A program made the translations under genes and the position numbers. 8,692 nt of DNA from Gallionellaceae bacterium (lineage in GTDB: Bacteria; Pseudomonadota; Gammaproteobacteria; Burkholderiales; Gallionellaceae). Of the stretch, positions 1 to 5,094 are shown in pieces. Below the pieces are notes generated by a model. It did not search any database, had not been told where the DNA came from, and saw only the letters and a program-made list of their open reading frames with translations. The stretch's first letter is position 1. Every line of letters begins with the position of its first letter. Location: positions 1 through 8,692 of the forward strand of contig CANFCA010000033.1 in the NCBI GenBank assembly GCA_947445045.1. The letters run 5' to 3'.

Positions 1-1
1 G

Positions 2-361
2 ATCAGCGCACAACAATTACCGCTGGGGCATACTTTAGTAGCACAGGATTTCACCGCTCAATCCTCCGATGCATCACAAAAAGAAGGCCTCACCGATCCC
101 AACATGGCAATCGGAAAAGTATTGCGCTATAGCATCGCAGCGGGTCAGGTCATTCGAGAAGATATGCTGCGCGCACCCTTTGTCGTGACTCAAGGTCAAG
201 TCGTACAATTGCTTACGCAAGGAGAAGGATTTAACATTCGTAATGAAGGCACCGCATTGGCAAATGCAAGTGAAGGACAAACTGTACAAGTTCGCATCGG
301 GCTGAATCGTGTGGTTAATGGTATAGCACGTACAAACGGAACTGTTGAGATCGCGCCCTAA
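2..361 (+). CDS. flgA: FlgA, flagellar P-ring assembly chaperone (C-terminal part, 5' end outside window)
   Basis: The reading frame is open from the window edge and ends in TAA at 359-361, giving the last 119 residues. FlgA is a periplasmic chaperone that helps FlgI assemble into the P ring around the flagellar rod. The visible part fits the SAF-like and C-terminal beta domain of the family: a segment with 'LPLGHTLVAQDF', then 'GKVLRYSIAAGQVIREDML', then 'GQVVQLLTQGEGFNIRNEGTALANASEGQTVQVRI', a 'VNGIART' turn and a final strand 'GTVEIAP'. The N-terminal signal peptide and first domain lie upstream of the window. An internal ATG at 104 is not the true start, because the homologous sequence continues upstream of it to base 2. 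It is followed after 128 bases by flgM, the usual order in proteobacteria. Identification is by family recognition and gene order. Confidence 0.9.
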   Translation: MSAQQLPLGHTLVAQDFTAQSSDASQKEGLTDPNMAIGKVLRYSIAAGQVIREDMLRAPFVVTQGQVVQLLTQGEGFNIRNEGTALANASEGQTVQVRIGLNRVVNGIARTNGTVEIAP

Positions 362-405
362 CTTGCACCCAACTCTGCCTAAACTACATGTCATGCTATT
401 TAGAC

Positions 406-432
406 TAAAGTTTTACTGTTTTTTACCGATAT
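406..432 (+). promoter_or_regulatory. Sigma-28 (FliA) promoter for flgM-flgN
   Basis: TAAAGTTT at 406-413 is an exact match to the sigma-28 -35 element. It is followed by an 11-base spacer and ACCGATAT at 425-432, which matches the consensus GCCGATAA at 6 of 8 positions. The spacer length is the consensus one. Transcription would start near 438-441, about 50 bases before the flgM start codon. A TATAAT hexamer at 430-435 overlaps the -10 element, but no good sigma-70 -35 box lies 16-18 bases upstream of it. A class 3 promoter directly before flgM is what is known from Salmonella, so both sequence and position support the call. Confidence 0.85.
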
Positions 433-464
433 AATGAAACTATAACCAACCACACTCGTACCAT

Positions 465-479
465 TCAGATTGAATCTGA
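465..479 (+). repeat. Palindrome in the flgM leader, abutting the ribosome binding site
   Basis: TCAGATT at 465-471 and AATCTGA at 473-479 are perfect inverted copies around a single G at 472. As RNA it could fold into a 5-bp stem (UCAGA/UCUGA) with a UUGAA loop. The right arm ends at 479, inside the GAGAGGA stretch (478-484) that serves as flgM ribosome binding site, while AGGA at 481-484 stays unpaired. It lies downstream of the predicted sigma-28 start, so it would be in the leader RNA. It may be a DNA operator, a translational control hairpin, or chance; the stem is AU-containing and short. Confidence 0.5.
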
Positions 480-489
480 GAGGATACCC

Positions 490-804
490 ATGAAGATCAA
501 CAAGCCCGGCAAACCGTCAACTATCACTTCCGTTGGAGATAGCACCACGCCGCCCGCTGCTCGCGGCAAAGCCAGTTCGACTACTTCCAAACAATTCACC
601 AGCGGTACCAATGTGACCATCGGTTCAACGGCAAGCCAACTGAACAGCTTGGAAAGCAGCATGATGAGCACCCCTATCGTAGATGCAAATAAAGTTGCAG
701 AGATCAAGCAGGCATTGAGTGAGGGTCGTTTCAAAGTCAATTCTGAAGTGGTTGCTGAAGGCTTGATAAAAACGGTTCGTGATTTGATTAATGGTAGGAA
801 ATAA
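490..804 (+). CDS. flgM: FlgM, anti-sigma-28 factor
   Basis: This 104-residue protein is the negative regulator of flagellin synthesis. It binds FliA in the cytoplasm and is exported through the completed hook, which releases FliA for late gene expression. The N-terminal 45 or so residues are rich in Ser, Thr, Pro and Gly and look disordered, as in the family. The C-terminal half carries the sigma-binding helices: 'ASQLNSLESSM' (about 48-58), 'VDANKVAEIKQALSEG' (64-79) and 'FKVNSEVVAEGLIKTVRDLI' (81-100). Length is close to the family norm of about 90-110 residues. The ATG is preceded by GAGAGGA (478-484) at a 5-base distance. It is driven by a sigma-28 promoter at 406-432, so FliA should activate its own inhibitor. 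flgN follows after 3 bases. Its target FliA is encoded on the opposite arm of this window. Confidence 0.93.
   Translation: MKINKPGKPSTITSVGDSTTPPAARGKASSTTSKQFTSGTNVTIGSTASQLNSLESSMMSTPIVDANKVAEIKQALSEGRFKVNSEVVAEGLIKTVRDLINGRK
796..800 (+). promoter_or_regulatory. Ribosome binding site that fixes the flgN TTG start
   Basis: AGGAA at 796-800, inside the last codons of flgM, lies 7 bases before TTG at 808. No ATG or GTG in this frame is placed near a comparable site, and the first in-frame ATG (903) would cut off a conserved N-terminal helix. This supports TTG as the start of flgN. Confidence 0.7.
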
Positions 805-807
805 TCC

Positions 808-1284
808 TTGACGAAAATTTCGGTTACTCAACTACTCGCAGCTTTCAAAAGCGAAAGCCTAGCATTAGATAATTTTGTGGCTTTGCTTAAAAAAGAGCAG
901 GCCATGCTGGTGGAAAATCTGACCAGCCAACTGATAGAACTTTCCGAGCAAAAAACCACACTCGCCATCAGCCTGAACGACCTCGCACAAGCTCGACGCG
1001 CTCTGCTCCAAAAGAATATTCCCGCGTTAAGTCTCGATTCAATAGGTGCTTGGCTAAAAACGAACTGCCCGGAAGGACTGATTGTGTGGCAGAAGATTCT
1101 CATTTCAGCAAAAGACTCACAACGTCTGAATCAAGCCAATGGTGAGTTGATACAAATGAAGTTGCGCCACAACCAACAATCCTTGGCGGTATTAAGCAAC
1201 GCGTTTAACCAAGCCAATCTATACGGCCCTGACGGCCAGACCAGCTTTAAACCGGGCAGTGGTCGATCACTCGGCAGCGTGTAA
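808..1284 (+). CDS. flgN: FlgN, export chaperone for hook-filament junction proteins
   Basis: The 158-residue product matches the FlgN family in size, all-helical character and position directly after flgM. FlgN binds the C-termini of the hook-associated proteins FlgK and FlgL in the cytoplasm and brings them to the export gate, docking on the FlhA cytoplasmic domain. The N-terminal two thirds are predicted long helices ('LLAAFKSESLALDNFVALLKKEQ', 'LTSQLIELSEQKTTLAISLNDLAQARRALL'). The C-terminal end is 'QTSFKPGSGRSLGSV', the usual short Gly/Ser-rich tail after a 'LYGPDGQT' motif common to FlgN proteins. The start is TTG with a good ribosome binding site at 796-800. The 3-base gap to flgM suggests co-translation from the sigma-28 transcript. 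In Salmonella, FlgN has also been linked to control of flgM translation; whether that holds here is not known. Confidence 0.88.
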   Translation: MTKISVTQLLAAFKSESLALDNFVALLKKEQAMLVENLTSQLIELSEQKTTLAISLNDLAQARRALLQKNIPALSLDSIGAWLKTNCPEGLIVWQKILISAKDSQRLNQANGELIQMKLRHNQQSLAVLSNAFNQANLYGPDGQTSFKPGSGRSLGSV

Positions 1285-1349
1285 AATTTAGTAGTCTTGA
1301 CATCACTTCCCTGATTGCTGCAATAACAAGCCTGCGCACTCAAGGCGAA

Positions 1350-2531
1350 TTATTTATTAGTGTTGTCACGTTTTGCCACGATGCCGAGCATCAGGAAAAT
1401 CAGAGCCGCCACGACCATCGCACCCCCGGCCAAATATAGCCCCGCAACATAGCTGCCCAAGCGCGTGCCTAGCCAACCCGTGATCGCAGGGCCAGCGATT
1501 TGAGCCACGCCGTAAGACAGTGTCATCTTGCCCATCATCTTGGCGGGACGGGTCGGATAGTATTGCCCGGCCATGGTCAGCACCAAACTCACGATACCCA
1601 TCACTGTGCCGCCGAACAATACCGCGCCAAACAATGCGGGCATCAACCCGCTCGCGAAAACTGGCAACATGATGCCGACGATTTGCAAAACTGCGGCCAT
1701 GAAAAGTGCATTCAGTTTTCCACTGCGGCGCGCAATTAAATCCCACGCGATACAAGAAGGAGCGGCAGTGATGCCGATGACGAAAAACACCAGTGTGCCT
1801 TTGCCCTCCATGCCTGGGATATGATCTACGATGGCGACGATGAAGGTCGCGCTGATGACATATCCGATGCCTGCGCAACAATACGCCGCAATTAACAGCC
1901 ACATGAAAAACGCACTGGGCGGCGCATCCTCCATCTTCTGCCCCGTCTTGGTCACCACACTGCGATCCGGCGGCGGTAACCAGCGCAGCGCGGGTATCGC
2001 CAACACGCAACTCAGCGCGGTCAATGCCCACCATTGCTGATCCCAAGTCAGCCATAGTTTCATCACGTGTACCGCTGCCGCTGCACAGGCGATTCCTAGG
2101 CCAATTCCCGAAAAATGTATGCCCAATTCGCTGCGATGATTATGGCGTATCAACCAATTCAAGATCAGCCCGCTGCCCAACAACAAACCAGCGGCACTGC
2201 TCAGACCCGCGACGAAGCGCGAAACCGCCCAGATTGTAAAATCCGTGGTCATGCCCATCATCGCGGTACTGACGATGGCGGTAATCATCCCGATACGGTA
2301 CAAGCGATCTTTTAACACCATGTCGCTGATCAGCGTGGCAAGGATCGCGCCGCTCAAATAACCCGCGTAATTGATCGCGGCCAGCCAACCCGCAGCAGCG
2401 ACACCCAATCCAGCCTGATGTTGCATCAACGGCAGCAGCGGCGTGTAGGCAAAACGCGCGATGCCCAACACCAGAATCAAACTGAATATCCCGGCACTCA
2501 ATACTTTGATTCTTTGCTGATGCTCGCTCAT
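1350..2531 (-). CDS. MFS transporter of the YbfB/YjiJ type
   Basis: The product has 393 residues and about 12 hydrophobic helices in two groups of six, split by a polar cytoplasmic loop at about 183-207 ('LPPPDRSVVTKTGQKMED'). The N-terminal signature 'LGIARFAYTPLLPLMQ' (22-37) followed by 'AGWLAAINYAGYLSGA' (47-62) is typical of the YbfB/YjiJ-like MFS family (Pfam PF06779), whose members usually have 380-400 residues. It is an inner-membrane secondary transporter; the substrate cannot be told from the sequence. The ATG at 2529-2531 has an AGGGA site at 2539-2543, 7 bases away. It points the same way as the flhA-motD genes but is separated from motD by 336 bases, and it converges on flgN with a 65-base gap. 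Its GC content looks higher than that of flgN, motD and the adjacent intergenic region. It has no known flagellar role, and its location suggests an insertion between two flagellar operons. Confidence 0.85.
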   Translation of the reverse strand: MSEHQQRIKVLSAGIFSLILVLGIARFAYTPLLPLMQHQAGLGVAAAGWLAAINYAGYLSGAILATLISDMVLKDRLYRIGMITAIVSTAMMGMTTDFTIWAVSRFVAGLSSAAGLLLGSGLILNWLIRHNHRSELGIHFSGIGLGIACAAAAVHVMKLWLTWDQQWWALTALSCVLAIPALRWLPPPDRSVVTKTGQKMEDAPPSAFFMWLLIAAYCCAGIGYVISATFIVAIVDHIPGMEGKGTLVFFVIGITAAPSCIAWDLIARRSGKLNALFMAAVLQIVGIMLPVFASGLMPALFGAVLFGGTVMGIVSLVLTMAGQYYPTRPAKMMGKMTLSYGVAQIAGPAITGWLGTRLGSYVAGLYLAGGAMVVAALIFLMLGIVAKRDNTNK

Positions 2532-2867
2532 GCAAGCGTCCCTAGGAAAGTTGATAGTGGGGAAAACCGCGCATCAGGTCTGTACTTTTTACACAGCAGT
2601 GAGGAAAGAGCGCGTCAGCAATTTCGCTTATCAATCATGTGATGGGCTGCAATTTTTTTCAATTTTATGCTGAATTAGAGGACATCTGTGAATGCCTCTT
2701 TGGGGCACATTGTACTTGGACAACTTCACCAAGTAGCTGTCACGAAGCAGTCGCCCAACTTTATTTGAGTCTAGAGAGGTATGACCGTCTGCAAAGCACG
2801 CACTTCGGAAAGTATCTGTCATCTGAAATCGTGATTACTACATGTAAAAAATACTTCACACTCGCGT
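2532..2867. other. Gene-free spacer between motD and the transporter gene
   Basis: This 336-base AT-rich stretch holds no convincing gene. Two short open frames exist (2631-2822 minus, 63 codons; 2639-2908 plus, 89 codons), but neither has a ribosome binding site or recognisable domain. It contains an inverted repeat at 2713-2735 and, next to the transporter start, an AGGGA site at 2539-2543 on the minus strand. I found no good sigma-70 or sigma-28 promoter for the transporter and no stem-plus-T-tract terminator after motD. The transporter's promoter should nevertheless lie here if the gene has its own. Confidence 0.7.
2713..2735. repeat. Inverted repeat downstream of motD
   Basis: TACTTGG at 2713-2719 and CCAAGTA at 2729-2735 are perfect 7-base inverted arms around a 9-base loop. 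No T-tract follows on either strand, so it does not look like a standard intrinsic terminator. It could be a weak RNA hairpin at the end of the motD transcript, a protein binding site, or chance. Confidence 0.4.
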
Positions 2868-3635
2868 TCACGGACTCTCGCTACGACTCGAATCACGTTC
2901 AACATTAGGAGCCAGCATGGTGATGCTGACTCTACGGTTCTTGGCTCGATTCTCCGGGCTATCATTTGCCACCAACGGCTGATTGGAAGCCAAGCCCACT
3001 ACTACTAACCGGCTTTCTGGTACACCATCCGTAATCATGGTTCTCACAACGCTACTGGCACGTGCTGATGATAACTCCCAATTTGAAGGGTACTGCGTCG
3101 TCACAATCGGCACATCATCGGTATGCCCTTGCACTTCAACAGGCAATTCTTCTTTACTCAATACTGTCGATACTTGGCGCAGCACATCAAGTGCAGCGGG
3201 TTGAAGTGCTGCCTCACCCGTTTTAAACAACAGACTTGCGCTAATATCGATTTCAACCCCGCGCTTAGTGGGATTGATATTGACCAGGTGCTGATCGATT
3301 AAGGGAGACATAATCTTCCTGAAATCGATTGCCAATTTGTTCATCCGATCTTGTATCTTGCGTTGCTGCTCACCCAATCTAGCCGTACGTTTATCGACCA
3401 AAGACTTGAGTAATTTTTCTTGTTCAGTGTTTATATTGGCAGGTTCAGAGGGGGTGGGACGACTAGAAAATGCGCTGCTTAACGAATCGCCAAATGTTTT
3501 GTACTTGGATTCATTAACCGAGGAGATTGAATACATCACGACAAAAAAGGCGAACAATAAGGTGACGAAATCGGCATACGAAATCAACCAACGATCATGG
3601 TTGTCATGCTCAATCCGTTTTTTTCGACGCGCCAT
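2868..3635 (-). CDS. motD: MotD, flagellar stator protein (MotB-like)
   Basis: This 255-residue protein is the peptidoglycan-anchored stator subunit that works with MotC to turn proton flow into rotor torque. The short basic N-terminus is followed by one membrane helix (about 17-39). Within it, 'DRWLISYADFVTLLFAFF' holds Asp22, the counterpart of the proton-carrying Asp32 of E. coli MotB. A polar helical linker (about 65-110) leads to an OmpA-like peptidoglycan-binding domain (about 125-242) with 'VEVQGHTDD' (167-174 region), 'NWELSSARASSVV' and 'NRAKNRRVSI'. The start ATG lies 2 bases after the motC stop, and no strong ribosome binding site is visible, so translation is probably coupled to motC. 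The name MotD rather than MotB rests on its pairing with MotC next to fliA, as in Pseudomonas. It is the last gene of the minus-strand flagellar run. Confidence 0.9.
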   Translation of the reverse strand: MARRKKRIEHDNHDRWLISYADFVTLLFAFFVVMYSISSVNESKYKTFGDSLSSAFSSRPTPSEPANINTEQEKLLKSLVDKRTARLGEQQRKIQDRMNKLAIDFRKIMSPLIDQHLVNINPTKRGVEIDISASLLFKTGEAALQPAALDVLRQVSTVLSKEELPVEVQGHTDDVPIVTTQYPSNWELSSARASSVVRTMITDGVPESRLVVVGLASNQPLVANDSPENRAKNRRVSITMLAPNVERDSSRSESP

Positions 3636-3637
3636 AA

Positions 3638-4378
3638 CTAGACCAGATAACTTTGCAATTTGATGTCGATTTGTCGCGGATTATCGCCATTCGCTATGCC
3701 CATCAGCCCATCCACTACCAATTCCTTCAGTTGAGTCTGTTCCATGATGATAGATTTCAACTTGTTAGCCACAGGCAGAAACAATAAATTTGCAAAGGCA
3801 ACGCCATAAATTGTCGCGACGAAAGCGACTGCAATACCGGCTCCCAACTTGCTCGGATCGCTGAGATTCTGCATCACGTGCATCAAACCTAACACCGCAC
3901 CAATAATACCAATCGTGGGTGAATATCCTGCGGCGGCTTCCCAGACGCGCGCAGCCTGCCAACGCAGTTGTTCCCATGCATGAATATCGACATCCAGCGT
4001 TTCACGAATTTTTTCTGCGCTATTGCCATCCACTACAAGCTGCAACCCTTTCTTTAAAAAAGGGTCGCTAATCGATTTCAGCCGTCCCTCCAATGCCAGC
4101 AATCCTTCCTTTCTGGCAAACGCACTCAAGCTGATTAACTGCCTGATTGAATCACGACCTGACATGGGTGGCGTGACAAAAGCCCATCGACCCATTTTGA
4201 TCGCCATCACAAATACTTTGCTAGGGCATTGCACCATCACTGCACCCAAGGTACCGCCGAACACAATCAAAAATGCGGCACCCTGAAACAATATCGACAG
4301 GCTGCCACCTTCAATAAACTGACCACTAAATATTCCGGCCAGCCCTATTAGCAAACCGAATAACGTGAGCTTATCCAT
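3638..4378 (-). CDS. motC: MotC, flagellar stator protein (MotA-like)
   Basis: The 246-residue inner-membrane protein is the torque-generating stator subunit. It has four hydrophobic segments: about 4-22, 26-50, 150-171 and 178-202. The large cytoplasmic loop carries 'AFARKEGLLALE' (86-97), where Arg89 and Glu97 match E. coli MotA Arg90 and Glu98, which interact with FliG. Pro154 in 'GYSPTIGIIGAVLGLMHVM' and Pro202 in 'LFLPVANKLK' match the conserved prolines 173 and 222. Length is shorter than E. coli MotA (295) and typical of the MotC/PomA group. The ATG overlaps the fliA stop by one base (TAATG), with AAGGG at 4384-4388 five bases upstream. In Pseudomonas, cheY, cheZ, cheA and cheB lie between fliA and motC; they are absent here. 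Confidence 0.92.
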   Translation of the reverse strand: MDKLTLFGLLIGLAGIFSGQFIEGGSLSILFQGAAFLIVFGGTLGAVMVQCPSKVFVMAIKMGRWAFVTPPMSGRDSIRQLISLSAFARKEGLLALEGRLKSISDPFLKKGLQLVVDGNSAEKIRETLDVDIHAWEQLRWQAARVWEAAAGYSPTIGIIGAVLGLMHVMQNLSDPSKLGAGIAVAFVATIYGVAFANLLFLPVANKLKSIIMEQTQLKELVVDGLMGIANGDNPRQIDIKLQSYLV

Positions 4379-5094
4379 TAAAGCCCTTGCATGCGGCTGC
4401 GTAATCTTGCAACTGCCTGACTATGCAGTTGCGAAACGCGTGATTCGCTCACCCCCATCACTTCACCAATCTCGCGTAGATTCATTTCCTGCTCGTATAT
4501 CATGCCCATCATCATCTTCTCGCGCTCTGGCAAATTCTCAATTGCATGCACCAGTTCAGATTTAAAACGCTCGTCTTGCAACAAACTCATCGGATCGACA
4601 TCGTTGCCAAACTCAAAATGTTCGAAGAAATCGTCGTGATCTTCATCTTGAAAATCCTCAAAATAGACCAGCTGCGCACCGCGTGATTCTTGCAACAGTT
4701 GCTGGTACTCGACCAGTGAAATGCCCAACTGTTTGGCAATCTCAGTTTCATTCGGCCCCCTGCCCAACTCCTGCTGCAAGTGACTAATCGCAGCTTCTAT
4801 ACGGCGCATATCCCGACGCAAACTACGCGGCAGCCAATCGGCTTCCCGCAATTCATCCAGCATCGCGCCACGGATACGTTGCGTTGCATAAGTCTCAAAC
4901 TGCGCACCATGCAACTGATCGTAACGCGTTGCGGCATCTAACAAGCCCATCATGCCCGCCTGAATAATGTCATCAATCTGCACACTACAGGGCAACCTAG
5001 TCATCAACTGATGTGCCAGCCTTTGCACAAGCTGACTATGCTCGCGAAGACAGGCTTCTTTATCAATTTGTCCAGATACGTCGTACATATTCAT
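4378..5094 (-). CDS. fliA: FliA, flagellar sigma-28 factor
   Basis: This 238-residue protein is the RNA polymerase sigma factor for late flagellar genes (flagellin, stator, flgM). Region 2 spans about 17-86, with 'IDDIIQAGMMGLLDAATRYD' and the DNA-melting and -10-reading segment 'FETYATQRIRGAMLDELRE' (66-84). Region 3 follows at about 88-135 ('LPRSLRRDMRRIE', 'GRGPNETEIAKQLGIS'). Region 4 (about 178-235) ends in the helix-turn-helix 'LREIGEVMGVSESRVSQLHS'. An acidic stretch links regions 3 and 4 (about 145-166). Length is normal for FliA. The ATG overlaps the flhG stop by one base, and no Shine-Dalgarno-like sequence lies before it or before the second Met codon at 5086-5088, so coupling to flhG is likely. 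Its inhibitor FlgM is encoded at 490-804. Confidence 0.95.
   Translation of the reverse strand: MNMYDVSGQIDKEACLREHSQLVQRLAHQLMTRLPCSVQIDDIIQAGMMGLLDAATRYDQLHGAQFETYATQRIRGAMLDELREADWLPRSLRRDMRRIEAAISHLQQELGRGPNETEIAKQLGISLVEYQQLLQESRGAQLVYFEDFQDEDHDDFFEHFEFGNDVDPMSLLQDERFKSELVHAIENLPEREKMMMGMIYEQEMNLREIGEVMGVSESRVSQLHSQAVARLRSRMQGL

Noticed and set aside
1330..1346. Possible bidirectional terminator between flgN and the transporter (GCCT/AGGC arms with 9-base loop)
   Set aside because: Only 4 base pairs in the stem and a broken T-rich stretch; too weak to call, although a terminator would be expected in this 65-base convergent gap.
1366..2055. 229-codon open frame on the minus strand inside the transporter gene
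   Set aside because: It overlaps the transporter in another frame, and its product is rich in Arg, His, Cys and Gly with no domain, as expected from an out-of-frame reading of a GC-rich membrane protein gene.
2580..2596. CTGT/ACAG half-sites upstream of the transporter as an operator
   Set aside because: Only 4-base arms around 9 AT-rich bases; expected by chance and not placed relative to any recognisable promoter.
2653..2659. Run of seven T on the plus strand as a terminator tail
   Set aside because: No stem-forming sequence precedes it, and no plus-strand gene ends nearby.
2750..2780. TAAAGTTG on the minus strand as a sigma-28 -35 element for the transporter
   Set aside because: The sequence 11 bases further on matches the -10 consensus at only about 3 of 8 positions, so it does not make a promoter.
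2631..2822. 63-codon open frame on the minus strand between motD and the transporter
   Set aside because: No ribosome binding site before its ATG, no recognisable motif, and length expected by chance. It could be a vestige, but I cannot support it as a gene.
2639..2908. 89-codon open frame on the plus strand (GTG/ATG start)
   Set aside because: No ribosome binding site nearby, no domain, and its end overlaps the 3' end of motD on the opposite strand.
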